A DNA stretch of 64,000 nt, taken from NCBI RefSeq assembly GCF_900104745.1, contig NZ_LT629732.1:6311981-6375980 (forward strand), read 5' to 3'. This stretch comes from Actinopolymorpha singaporensis. GTDB lineage: Bacteria; Actinomycetota; Actinomycetes; Propionibacteriales; Actinopolymorphaceae. The translations under genes and the position numbers were made by a program. The notes under the pieces were generated by a model, which was not told the origin of the DNA, did not search any database, and saw nothing but the letters and a program-made list of their open reading frames with translations. Shown here piece after piece: positions 54,674 through 63,936 of the stretch; position 1 is the stretch's first letter; each line of letters opens with the position of its first letter.

Positions 54674-55921
54674 TCACCGGCCCTCCGCCGGGTCGACCGC
54701 GAGGCGGTACCCCCGTTTGGTGACCGTACCGACGATGTGGGAGTCCCCCAGCCGTGCCCGCAGCCGGGCGATCGCCATCTCCACCGCGTGCCCGTCGGCG
54801 CTGCGCGGCAGGGTGCGGAGCAGATCGGCCCGGGACACGACGCGGCCCGGGTGTTCGACCAGAGCCCGCAGCATCGCCATCGGCGCCGGGGCGAGCGTCC
54901 GCATCTCCCCGTCCACGACGACGGCGTGGCCGCGGATCTCCAGCCGGTGCCCGGCCACCGCGACGTGGCGGGTCCGGTGCGCGGGCAGCCGGTCGGTCAG
55001 GGTGCGCACGAGCCCGCCGAGCCGGGCACGGGCCGGTTGCAACGTCGGTACGCCGCGCCGGGCGAGCGGCCCGGCGGCCACCGGGCCAACGCAGGCGGCG
55101 AGCACCCCGCTCCGGAATGCCTCGAGCACCGCCTCCTCCTCCGCCCCCGACACCTCCAGCAACGCGGCTGCCGCCGGTGCACTGGTGAACGTGACCGCGT
55201 CGACGTAGCCGAGCTTCACCAGCTCCACCAGCCGGACCAGCGGCGTCACGTCCTCGGGCAGCACCCAGCGGTAGACGGGCACCTCGATCACCGAGGCCCC
55301 CGCGGAGCGCAGCGCCGCGACGAAGTCCGGCAGCGGCTCTCCGTGCAGTTGGACCGCGATCCGCAGGCCGCGTACGCCGGCGGACAGCAGGTGGTCGAGC
55401 ACCTCCTGGGAACACTCCGACGCAGGCGCCCACGTCTCGGTCAGGCCGGCCGCGCGGATCGCACCGCGTGCCTTCGGCCCCCTCGCGAGCAGCCGGGCGC
55501 CGGCCAGGGCGGACAGCAGCCCGTCGGCCAGGCCTGCGCTCTCCGCCGCCTCCAGCCAACCCCGGAAACCGATCCCCGTCGTGGCCACCGCGACGTCGAT
55601 GCCCTGCGCCAGGCACAGCCGAGTGGCGGCCTGCAGCGCCCGGTCGTCGGCCAGCGGAACGATCCGGATCGCCGGGGCCTCCACGACCCGTGCTCCCCGG
55701 CGTTCGAGGAGCGCGACGAGCTCCTCGCGGCGGCGGGCCGCGGTCACCCCGACGGTGAACCCGGTGAGCGGCCGCAGTTCGGTCGAGGTGTCGGGCCCGG
55801 CCCGCGGCGGCTCGGGCCCGGGCCGCGGCGGTTCAGATTCGGCCCGCGGCGGTTCGATGCTCGCCACCCTTGGCGGTGGCAGCCCCGCGGACGGGACCTC
55901 ACCCTGCTGGAACGGAGTCAT
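54674..55921 (-). CDS. HemD-like domain fused to winged-helix DNA-binding domain
   Basis: Of 415 residues, about 55-310 match uroporphyrinogen-III synthase (GFTVGVTAARRREELVALLE, DAVTFTSAPAAAALLEV). Residues 320-410 form an OmpR-type winged helix (AMLRALVEHPGRVVSRADLL, MAIARLRARLGDS, TVTKRGYRL). The same fusion is known beside nitrate/nitrite genes in mycobacteria (Rv0260c-like, by recall). It may sense a siroheme precursor and regulate, or supply siroheme for NirB. ATG overlaps the nirD stop. The N-terminus has PPR-A-E/G repeats. Confidence 0.82.
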   Translation of the reverse strand: MTPFQQGEVPSAGLPPPRVASIEPPRAESEPPRPGPEPPRAGPDTSTELRPLTGFTVGVTAARRREELVALLERRGARVVEAPAIRIVPLADDRALQAATRLCLAQGIDVAVATTGIGFRGWLEAAESAGLADGLLSALAGARLLARGPKARGAIRAAGLTETWAPASECSQEVLDHLLSAGVRGLRIAVQLHGEPLPDFVAALRSAGASVIEVPVYRWVLPEDVTPLVRLVELVKLGYVDAVTFTSAPAAAALLEVSGAEEEAVLEAFRSGVLAACVGPVAAGPLARRGVPTLQPARARLGGLVRTLTDRLPAHRTRHVAVAGHRLEIRGHAVVVDGEMRTLAPAPMAMLRALVEHPGRVVSRADLLRTLPRSADGHAVEMAIARLRARLGDSHIVGTVTKRGYRLAVDPAEGR

Positions 55922-56334
55922 GACCGATCCCCGAGGGCGATCGACACCACGCCGCCGTCACAGCGCACTGCGTACGTCGGCACGGCCACCCCCGAGGTTT
56001 CGAGGCACTGCCCCGTTCGTAGGTCGAACGCCTGCTTGAACATCGGCGAGATCAGCACGGGCACCTCGCCGACGCTGCCCACGATTCCGCGGGACAGGAC
56101 GTACGCGCCCGAGAACGGGTCACGGTTGCCCACGGCGTGGAGCTGCCCGTCGTGGGTACGGACGATCGCGACCTGCTGCGCTCCGACAAGTGCGGCGACG
56201 GGGCGCTCGGGCAGCAGGTCGGTCGCGGCACACACCGCGACCCAGGTCGGGTCCGCAGCCCTGCTCGACGCGAGATCGGTGGGCGAGGCCGTGCCCGAAG
56301 TCGTGTCCGGGGTTGCGTTCAGCACAGCTGTCAT
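55918..56334 (-). CDS. nirD: Nitrite reductase small subunit NirD
   Basis: The 138-residue Rieske-like fold lacks the Fe-S Cys/His ligands, as usual for NirD. It contains VAIVRTHDGQLHAVGNRDPF and ISPMFKQAFDLRTGQCLE. It partners NirB in NADH-dependent nitrite reduction to ammonium. Start overlaps the nirB stop and its stop overlaps the HemD-like gene. Confidence 0.92.
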   Translation of the reverse strand: MTAVLNATPDTTSGTASPTDLASSRAADPTWVAVCAATDLLPERPVAALVGAQQVAIVRTHDGQLHAVGNRDPFSGAYVLSRGIVGSVGEVPVLISPMFKQAFDLRTGQCLETSGVAVPTYAVRCDGGVVSIALGDRS

Positions 56335-58898
56335 CTGTCAACCTCTCGTTGCGTACGCGTCGCCAGGGTGGGCCCGGCGACGAGGACGGGCGCGTCGGCG
56401 GGGACCGCCTGGCCGCGTTGGGTGACGAACTCGATCGACGGATCCGGCGTTCCGGGGGCGTTGACGAACGACACGAAGCGGCCGAGCTTCTCCGGGTCGT
56501 TCAGCGTCGCCGCCCACTCGTCGCTGTAGCTGCCGACGTGGTGTTCCATCGCCGCGTCGAGGTCGGCGCAGATACCGAGCGCGTCGTCGACGATCACCGA
56601 CCGGAGGTGGTCCAGCCCACCGTCCATGCCCTCGATCCAGGCGGCGGTGCGCTGGAGCCGGTCGGCCGTTCGTACGTAGAACATCAGGAACCGGTCGATG
56701 GTGCGGACGAGGGTCTCGGTGTCCAGGTCGGTGGCGAACAGGTCCGCGTGCCGTGGGCGGAAGCCGCCGTTGCCACCCACGAAGAGGTTCCAGCCGTTCT
56801 CCGTGGCGATGACGCCGACGTCCTTGCCCCGCGCCTCGGCACACTCGCGCGCGCAACCCGACACCGCCGCCTTGATCTTGTGCGGAGAACGCAGGCCGCG
56901 GTAGCGCAACTCCAAGTTGACGGCGAGGCTGACGGAGTCCTGCACGCCGTAACGGCACCAGGTCGTACCCACGCAGGACTTCACGGTCCGGACCGCCTTG
57001 CCGTACGCGTGCCCGGACTCCATTCCCGCGTCGACCAGCCGGCGCCAGATCAGCGGCAACTGTTCCACCCGGGCGCCGAGCAGGTCGATGCGCTGGGCGC
57101 CGGTGATCTTCGTGTAGAGGTTGAAGTCACGGGCGACCTCGGCGATCACCAGCAGCTTGTCCGGAGTGATCTCCCCACCCGGGATGCGGGGAACGACGGA
57201 GTAGGTGCCGTTGCGCTGCAGGTTGGCGAGGAAGCGGTCGTTGGTGTCCTGCAACGCGGCCTGTTCGCCGTCCAGGATGTGCCCGTTGCCCAGGCTCGCC
57301 AGGATGGAGGCGATCGCGGGCTTGCAGACGTCGCAGCCCCGGCCGGTGCCGAACTCCTGCACGATCCGGGAGAAGCTGCGCAGCTCGCGTACCCGCACCA
57401 GGTCGAACAGCTCCTGGCGTGAGTACGCGAAGTGTTCGCACATCGCCCGGGACTGCTCCACGCCTGCCTGGGCGAGCAGCGTCCTCAGCAGCGGCACGCA
57501 CGACCCGCAGCCGGTGCCTGCCCGGGTGCACGCCTTCAGCCCGGCGACGTCGGTGTGGCCGTCCCCGACCGCGGTGAGGACGTCGTCCTTGGTGACGGCG
57601 TGACACGAGCACACCTGCGCACCACCCGGCAGGTCGCCCGGCACCTCACCGGAGCCGAGGAAGTCGGCCAGCTTCCCGGGCAAGGGGCCGTTGACACTGG
57701 CCCGCAGCACGGCGTACGCCGACGCGTCCCCGACCAGGATCCCGCCGAGCAGGGTCTGCGCGTCGTCGGTGAGCGCGAGCTTGGCGTAGATGCCGTGCGC
57801 CGGATCGGAGTAGACCACGTCCAGCTCACCGGCCGGCGTGCCGAAGCTCGCCACGTCCACACCGAGCAGCTTGAGCTTCGTCGAGGTGTCCGCGGCCGCG
57901 AACGTGTCGTCCCCGCCCAGCAGCCGGCCGGCCACCACCTCGGCCATCGCGTAGCCGGGCGCCACCAGGCCGTGCACCTGCCCGTCGACGTTCGCGCACT
58001 CCCCGATCGCGTAGACGGCGGGGTCGGACGTACGGCAGGTGCGGTCGACGACCACACCGCCGCGCGGGCCGACCTCGAGGCCACACGCGCGGGCGAGGTC
58101 GTCGCGAGGACGGACGCCGGCCGCGAAGACGACCGTGTCCACGTCGATGCCGGGGCCGGCCGCATCGGTGGAGCCGGCATCGGTGACACCGGCATCGGCG
58201 GCACCGGTGGCGGCGTCGGCGTCCGCGGCGAACACCATCCGCTCCACAAACCCGTCCGGCCCCGCCTGCAGGCGTTCGGTCCTCGTCGCGGTGTGCACGG
58301 TCAGGCCGAGCGCCTCGACGTGGCGGCGCAGCATCGCACCCCCGGCCTCGTCGAGCTGCATCGGCATCAACCGCGGCGCGAACTCCACCACGTGGGTGCG
58401 AAGTCCCAGCAGGCGAAGGGCGTTCGCGGCCTCAAGGCCCAGCAGGCCGCCGCCGACCACCGCGCCCGCGTGACGCCCCGCACAGTGGTCCGCGAGCGCT
58501 TCCAGGTCGTCCAACGTGCGGTAGACGAAGCAGCCGGGCAGGTCGCTGCCCGTGACCGGCGGCACGAAGGGGTACGACCCGGTGGCCAGCACCAGGGCGT
58601 CGTACCGATACTCACCCCGGGCGGTGGTGACCACCCGGCGGACCCGGTCTACCGACAGCGCGGGCTCTCCCAGCCGCAGGGTGACCTCCGCGGCGTCGTC
58701 GTAGAACCCTTCGGGCACCAGGGAGAGCTCCTCCGCCGACGTGCCGGTGAAGTACGCCGACAGGCCAACGCGGTCGTACGCGGGGCGGCTCTCCTCGGCG
58801 AGCACCGTCACCTCCCACCGGCCCTCGGTGTCCCGGGCACGCAACGCCTCCACGAACCGCTGCCCCACCATGCCGTTGCCGACGACGACGAGCTTCAT
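56331..58898 (-). CDS. nirB: NADH-dependent nitrite reductase large subunit NirB
   Basis: The 855-residue enzyme has an N-terminal FAD/NADH domain (LVVVGNGMVGQRFVEAL) and a BFD-like 2Fe-2S domain (CSCHAVTKDDVL, GCGSCVP near 425-465). The siroheme/4Fe-4S domain carries CVGTTWCRYG and SGCARECAEA near 641 and 683. It reduces nitrite to ammonium in the cytoplasm. An Ala/Asp-rich insert of about 25 residues interrupts the FAD domain near 225-250. Confidence 0.95.
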   Translation of the reverse strand: MKLVVVGNGMVGQRFVEALRARDTEGRWEVTVLAEESRPAYDRVGLSAYFTGTSAEELSLVPEGFYDDAAEVTLRLGEPALSVDRVRRVVTTARGEYRYDALVLATGSYPFVPPVTGSDLPGCFVYRTLDDLEALADHCAGRHAGAVVGGGLLGLEAANALRLLGLRTHVVEFAPRLMPMQLDEAGGAMLRRHVEALGLTVHTATRTERLQAGPDGFVERMVFAADADAATGAADAGVTDAGSTDAAGPGIDVDTVVFAAGVRPRDDLARACGLEVGPRGGVVVDRTCRTSDPAVYAIGECANVDGQVHGLVAPGYAMAEVVAGRLLGGDDTFAAADTSTKLKLLGVDVASFGTPAGELDVVYSDPAHGIYAKLALTDDAQTLLGGILVGDASAYAVLRASVNGPLPGKLADFLGSGEVPGDLPGGAQVCSCHAVTKDDVLTAVGDGHTDVAGLKACTRAGTGCGSCVPLLRTLLAQAGVEQSRAMCEHFAYSRQELFDLVRVRELRSFSRIVQEFGTGRGCDVCKPAIASILASLGNGHILDGEQAALQDTNDRFLANLQRNGTYSVVPRIPGGEITPDKLLVIAEVARDFNLYTKITGAQRIDLLGARVEQLPLIWRRLVDAGMESGHAYGKAVRTVKSCVGTTWCRYGVQDSVSLAVNLELRYRGLRSPHKIKAAVSGCARECAEARGKDVGVIATENGWNLFVGGNGGFRPRHADLFATDLDTETLVRTIDRFLMFYVRTADRLQRTAAWIEGMDGGLDHLRSVIVDDALGICADLDAAMEHHVGSYSDEWAATLNDPEKLGRFVSFVNAPGTPDPSIEFVTQRGQAVPADAPVLVAGPTLATRTQREVDR

Positions 58899-60343
58899 GC
58901 GACCACCTCCTCCGGCGCGGGGGTGTGCGCCGGGCCGGCGGACAGCGCGGCGACGAACCCCTCGATGGTGTCGCGGCAGCCGCCGCAACCTGTACTTGCG
59001 CGGGTGACCCGCGCGACCTCCTCGGTGGTACGGGCGCCGGCCAGCCAGGCGGTGGCGATGCCGCCGGCGGTGACGCCGTTGCACCGGCACAGCGTGTCCC
59101 CGGCGGCGGGCACACCCGGCGACCCGTTCGCGGCCGGCCCCGTCCCGGGGCGGGCGAACAGCAGCGACCGGGCGTCCACCGGCACCGGCGCGTCCCGGTC
59201 GAACAACTGCGTGACCGTGCCGACGCTGGGGTTGTCGCCGAGCATGATCGCCCCGACCAGTCGGCGTTCGCGGATGAGCACCTTCTGGTACACGAGCCGT
59301 GCCGGGTCGGCGAAGGTCACCACCTCGGTGGCCTCGTCGCGCACGTGCGGGTCACCCATCGTGGCCAGGTCGACGCCGGGCGCCTTGAGCCGGGTGACCA
59401 GCCGCGACCCGGCGTACGTCCCACCGTGTCCGGCGACCACTCCAGCGGCCACTCTGGCCTGTTCCCACGCCGGTGCGACCAGGCCGTACACCTGTCCGCG
59501 GTGTTCGGCGCAGTCGCCCAGAGCGTGGATGGCCGGGTCGGACGTACGCATCAGGTCGTCCACCACGATCCCCCGGCCGGTACGCAAGCCGGCCCTGACA
59601 GCGAGGCCGATGTCGGCCCGAACGCCACACGCGACCACCAGCAGGTCGGCCGGAAGCCGGGTGCCGTCCTCCAGCACGACACCGCGCACCCGGCCGTCCT
59701 CGTCTCCGACCACCGCAACCGTCGCGGCCTCGACCAGCACCTCGACCCCGAGCCCGGCGAGCGTGCTGGTGAGGATGCGACTGGCGTCAAGGTCGAGTTG
59801 GCGCTCCATCAGATGACCGCGGGCATGCACCACGCGGGCCCGCAGTCCCCGCCGGGCAAGGCCGCGGGCGGCCTCCAGGCCGAGCAGCCCGCCACCGAGC
59901 ACAACGACGTCGCGGGCGCCGCGCGCCGCGGCCAGGATCCGCCGGCAGTCGGCGAGGGTCCGGAACACCGCCGCCCCCTCGACGAGCGAGCCGTCGTCGC
60001 GGCACAGGCCCTTCACCGCGGGGACGACCGGCCGGCTCCCGGTGGCGAGCACCAGCGCGTCGTACCGCGTCCGGCTCCCGTCGTCGGCACACACCACGCG
60101 GCGGTCCCGGTCGATCGCGGTGACGGTGACCCCGGCGCGCAGGTCCAGCGCCCCGGACGGCTCGGGCAGCGCCAGGTCGTCCGGCGTGAGCCGTCCGGCC
60201 AGCAGCTCCGGCAGCAGGACCCGGTTGTACGCCCGGCCGGGCTCGGCGCCGAAGACGACCAGCGGACGGTGCGGGTCGAGGGTTCGCAGGTCGGCCGCGA
60301 ACCTCGTACCGGCCATGCCGTTGCCCACCACCACGACGCTCAT
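58895..60343 (-). CDS. FAD/2Fe-2S electron-transfer protein for nitrate reductase (NasC/NasB type)
   Basis: The 482-residue protein has FAD and NAD(P) Rossmann folds (VVVVGNGMAGTRFAADL, VVVLGGGLLGLEAARGLA, HALGDCAEHRGQ). A C-terminal BFD-type 2Fe-2S motif follows (LCRCNGVTAG, STGCGGCRDT). It would pass electrons from NAD(P)H to NasA. The frame stays open far upstream, but the real start is ATG 60343, overlapping the nasA stop. Its own stop overlaps nirB. Confidence 0.88.
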   Translation of the reverse strand: MSVVVVGNGMAGTRFAADLRTLDPHRPLVVFGAEPGRAYNRVLLPELLAGRLTPDDLALPEPSGALDLRAGVTVTAIDRDRRVVCADDGSRTRYDALVLATGSRPVVPAVKGLCRDDGSLVEGAAVFRTLADCRRILAAARGARDVVVLGGGLLGLEAARGLARRGLRARVVHARGHLMERQLDLDASRILTSTLAGLGVEVLVEAATVAVVGDEDGRVRGVVLEDGTRLPADLLVVACGVRADIGLAVRAGLRTGRGIVVDDLMRTSDPAIHALGDCAEHRGQVYGLVAPAWEQARVAAGVVAGHGGTYAGSRLVTRLKAPGVDLATMGDPHVRDEATEVVTFADPARLVYQKVLIRERRLVGAIMLGDNPSVGTVTQLFDRDAPVPVDARSLLFARPGTGPAANGSPGVPAAGDTLCRCNGVTAGGIATAWLAGARTTEEVARVTRASTGCGGCRDTIEGFVAALSAGPAHTPAPEEVVA

Positions 60344-62511
60344 CGGGCCGCCTCCGGCCTCTCGTGCAGGGCGCTCCCCACGGCGCTGCACACGGGTTCC
60401 AGCCGGACCGCGCAGACCTTGAACTCCGGCATCCGCGACGTGGGGTCCAGTGCCGGGTTGGTGAGGACGTTGGCCCGGCCGGCACCCGGCCAGTGGAACG
60501 GCATGAACACCGTGTCCACCCGGATCGTGTCGGTCAGCCGGGCCGGTGCAACGGCGACGCCTCGCCGGCTGACCACCCGTACGTCGTCTCCTTCCGCGAT
60601 GCCGTGGCGTTCGGCCAGCACCGGATGCACCTCCACGAACGGACCCGGCGCGGCCTGCACAAGCGCGGAGACCCGCCTGGTCTGGGCACCGCTCTGGTAC
60701 TGCGCGAGCACCCGGCCGGTGGTGAGGTAGACCGGGTACGCCGCGTCCACGTCCTCCACCGCCGGACGGTGCTCGACCGGTACGAACCTCGCCCTGCCGT
60801 CCGGTGTGGCGAAGCGGTCCAGGAACATCCGCGGCGTCCCCGGGTGTGCGGGCGTCGGGCACGGCCAGAAGACACCGCCCTCGGCGTCGATGCGCTCGTA
60901 GCTGATGCCCGCGTAGTCTGCGGGACCGCCTGCGCCGGCCCGGCCGAGTTCGGCGAAGACGCGTGCGGGTTCGGTCTCCACGACCGGCCCACGGCCCAGC
61001 GCGGCGGCGAGCCCGGCCATGATCTCCAGGTCGGTGCGCACCTGTCCGGGCGGCGGGCGCAGCCGGCGGCGCCGGATCACCCTTCCCTCCAGGTTGGTCA
61101 TGGTGCCGTCCTCCTCCGCCCACTGGGCGCTGGGCAGCACCACGTCGGCGAGGTCGGCGGTTTCCGAACGCACCAGGTCGGCGACCACGAGCAGGTCGAG
61201 GTCGGCCAGGCGTTCCTCCATCCGCGCGGCCGCGGGCGCCGACACGACCGGGTTCGTGCCGAACACCAGCAGGACACGAGGCCCGCCCGGCCGGCCGAGG
61301 GAGTCCAGGAGTTCGTACGCGCTCGGACCGGGGCCGGGCAGGACGGCCGGGTCCACACCCCAGACAGCGGCGACGTGCGCGCGGGCGGCCGGGTCGTCGA
61401 TGCGGCGGTAGCCGGGCAACTGGTCGGCCTTCTGCCCGTGCTCGCGCCCGCCCTGCCCGTTGCCCTGCCCGGTGAGGCAGCCGTATCCCGAGCCCGGCGT
61501 TCCCGGCAGTCCCAGTGCCAAGGCCAGGTTGACGAACGCCGTCACCGTGTCGGTTCCCTTGGCGTGCTGTTCCGCGCCGCGGCCGGTGAGCACCATCGCC
61601 CTGCCGGCGGTGGCCAGCAGCCGCACCGCCTCCCGTTGCTGGGCCACCGGCACGCCGGTGATCCGCTCGACGCGTTCGGGCCAGTAGCTCATCACGATCG
61701 GCCGGACGTCGGCCAGGCCGTTCGTGCGCGCCGCGACGTACTCGGTGTCGGCGTACCCCTCGACCAGTGCGACGTGCAGCATGCCCAGCGCGAGCGCGAG
61801 ATCGGTGCCCGGTGTGGGCTGCAGGTGCAGCCGGGCCCGCTCGGCCGTCGGCGTACGCCGCGGGTCGACGACGATCAGCCCACCGGTGTCGGGTCGCGGT
61901 GCGGTGAGCACGCGCAGGAACGGCGGCATGGTCTCCGCCGAATTGCCACCGACGAGCAGCACCACGTCGGCCGCGGCGATGTCGCCCAGCGGGAACGGCA
62001 GACCGCGGTCCAGCCCGAACGCCCGGTTGGCGGCCGCAGCCGCCGACGACATGCAGAACCTGCCGTTGTAGTCGATGTTCGGCGTACGCAGGACGGTCCG
62101 GGCGAACTTCCCCAGCATGTAGGCCTTCTCGTTCGTCAGCCCACCACCGCCGAGCACCGCCACGCCGCCTGGCCCGTGCTCGGCCTGCACCCGCGTGATC
62201 GCCGCGGCGACGGTGCCGAACGCCCCCTCCCACGACGCGGGCACGAGCGCCTCGTCCCGCGACGCCCGCACCATCGGCGTGCGCAGCCGCTGTGGGGAGG
62301 TGAGGAGTTCGGCCGCCGTCCAGCCCTTCTGGCACAGGGCGGCGGCGTTGTCCCCGTGTGCGCGGGGCGCCACCAGAACTTCCCCTGAATCCGGCCCGGA
62401 GTCCGGCGCGGCACTCAGTTCCATCCCGCACTGCAGGGCGCAGTACGGACAGTGCGTCGCCACCGCCGCGGAATCGGACATGTCGTCGAGCCTGCGGTCC
62501 CACCGTTTCAC
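60340..62511 (-). CDS. nasA: Assimilatory nitrate reductase catalytic subunit
   Basis: The 723-residue molybdopterin enzyme opens with the 4Fe-4S motif CPYCALQC, with its fourth Cys in LCQKGW. It has the bis-MGD blocks NYNGRFCMSS-like (IDYNGRFCMSSAAAAAN), GGNSAETMPP, TGRGAEQHAKGTD and a C-terminal dinucleotide-binding domain (YLTTGRVLAQYQSG). It reduces nitrate to nitrite in the cytoplasm. GTG 62511 with GAGGGGA upstream is preferred over ATG 62481. Confidence 0.92.
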   Translation of the reverse strand: MKRWDRRLDDMSDSAAVATHCPYCALQCGMELSAAPDSGPDSGEVLVAPRAHGDNAAALCQKGWTAAELLTSPQRLRTPMVRASRDEALVPASWEGAFGTVAAAITRVQAEHGPGGVAVLGGGGLTNEKAYMLGKFARTVLRTPNIDYNGRFCMSSAAAAANRAFGLDRGLPFPLGDIAAADVVLLVGGNSAETMPPFLRVLTAPRPDTGGLIVVDPRRTPTAERARLHLQPTPGTDLALALGMLHVALVEGYADTEYVAARTNGLADVRPIVMSYWPERVERITGVPVAQQREAVRLLATAGRAMVLTGRGAEQHAKGTDTVTAFVNLALALGLPGTPGSGYGCLTGQGNGQGGREHGQKADQLPGYRRIDDPAARAHVAAVWGVDPAVLPGPGPSAYELLDSLGRPGGPRVLLVFGTNPVVSAPAAARMEERLADLDLLVVADLVRSETADLADVVLPSAQWAEEDGTMTNLEGRVIRRRRLRPPPGQVRTDLEIMAGLAAALGRGPVVETEPARVFAELGRAGAGGPADYAGISYERIDAEGGVFWPCPTPAHPGTPRMFLDRFATPDGRARFVPVEHRPAVEDVDAAYPVYLTTGRVLAQYQSGAQTRRVSALVQAAPGPFVEVHPVLAERHGIAEGDDVRVVSRRGVAVAPARLTDTIRVDTVFMPFHWPGAGRANVLTNPALDPTSRMPEFKVCAVRLEPVCSAVGSALHERPEAAR

Positions 62512-62568
62512 GCCTGGGTCCCCTCTGTTTCGGGTCTGCTAACGGCCGCTCACCGATCCCCGGATCGC

Positions 62569-63936
62569 TCAGACCGCCGCCTCGGCCAGGCTCGGCATCC
62601 GAGCGACCAGCAACTGCCGGCGCAGGTAGCACCACCACGTCACGCCGAGACAGAGTGCGTAGAACGCGGCGTACGCGAGGACCGCCGTGGCGACCGATCC
62701 GGTCGCGCCGAGCGAGGCGCCGTACGCCCGCGGGATCAGGAACCCGCCGAACGCGCCGACCGCGGAGATGATCCCGACCGCCGCGCCGGCCTCGGTCAGC
62801 GCCGTCCGCCGGGCGCCGGCGATCCCCGCCCGCTCGTCCCGATCGCCCTGCCGGGCGAAGATCGCCGGAACCATGCGGTACGTCGAGCCGTTCCCGACGC
62901 CGCTGGCCACGAAGAGCACCGCGAACGCCGTGACGAACAACCCCAGCGACCCGGAGTTCACCGCGACCAGCAGGACCGCCATCCCGGCCACCATCGCCGC
63001 GAAGACCGCGCAGGTGACCCGGGCGCCGCCCCAGCGGTCGGCCAGCCAGCCGCCGACCGGCCGTACCAGCGACCCCACCAGGGCGCCGAGGAACGCGTAC
63101 TTCGTCGCACCCGAGTCCGGGAACACGGTCTTCGCCAGCAGCGGATACGCCGCCGAGTAGCCGATGAACGAACCGAACGTCCCGATGTAGAGCAGCGACA
63201 TCACCCACGTGTGCGGACGCTTGGCCGCCGCCAGCTGCCCCCGGACCGGCGCCTTCGAGACGGTGAGGTTGTCCATGCAGAACCACGCGAGCACCGCCGA
63301 CGCCACGATCAGCGGCACCCACATCAGCCCGGCGTAGGCGAGTGTCCCCGCTCCCGCGCCGAGCACGACCGGCACCAGGAACTGCACCGTGCTGGTGCCG
63401 AGGTTCCCGCCGGCGGCGTTCAGGCCGAGGCCGAGCCCCTTGGCGCGTTCGGGAAAGAAGAACGAGATGTTGGTCATCGAGGAGGCGAAGTTCCCGCCGC
63501 CGAACCCGGCCGCGGCGGCGACGAGCAGGAACACCCAGTACGGCGTGGCCGGGTCGCTCACCGCGAGCGCCATCGCCACCGTCGGCACCAGCAACAGCAG
63601 CGCGCTCACCACGGTCCAGTTGCGGCCGCCGAACCTCGGCACCGCGAAGGTGTACGGCAACCGCAACAGCGAGCCGACCAGGCTGGGCAGTGCGACCAGC
63701 CAGAACAGCTGGTCGACGGAGAACGCGAAACCGGCCGCCGGCAACGCGACGACGGTCACGCTCCACACGAGCCAGACCGAGAACGCGAGGTGCTCGGCGA
63801 ACACCGACACCAGGAGGTTGCGGGTCGCCACCCGGCGGCCGGTGCGCTGCCAGAACGCCGCGTCCTCCGGCTCCCACCGGTCGATCCACCGGGCTCCGAG
63901 CCGGCTCCTGGTTCTCGGCGTCTGCGTTGTGCTCAC
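62569..63936 (-). CDS. narK: Nitrate/nitrite transporter, NarK family
   Basis: This 455-residue MFS protein has 12 helices. NarK signature segments are GFGGGNFASSMTNISFFFPE and GLGLNAAGGNLGTSTVQF (the two Gly-rich nitrate motifs), plus the conserved Arg in LLRLPYTFAVPRFGG. It imports nitrate for the reductases encoded downstream, 57 bases away. GTG 63936. The 64 bases upstream to the window end presumably hold part of its promoter; no confident operator was found there. Confidence 0.9.
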   Translation of the reverse strand: MSTTQTPRTRSRLGARWIDRWEPEDAAFWQRTGRRVATRNLLVSVFAEHLAFSVWLVWSVTVVALPAAGFAFSVDQLFWLVALPSLVGSLLRLPYTFAVPRFGGRNWTVVSALLLLVPTVAMALAVSDPATPYWVFLLVAAAAGFGGGNFASSMTNISFFFPERAKGLGLGLNAAGGNLGTSTVQFLVPVVLGAGAGTLAYAGLMWVPLIVASAVLAWFCMDNLTVSKAPVRGQLAAAKRPHTWVMSLLYIGTFGSFIGYSAAYPLLAKTVFPDSGATKYAFLGALVGSLVRPVGGWLADRWGGARVTCAVFAAMVAGMAVLLVAVNSGSLGLFVTAFAVLFVASGVGNGSTYRMVPAIFARQGDRDERAGIAGARRTALTEAGAAVGIISAVGAFGGFLIPRAYGASLGATGSVATAVLAYAAFYALCLGVTWWCYLRRQLLVARMPSLAEAAV

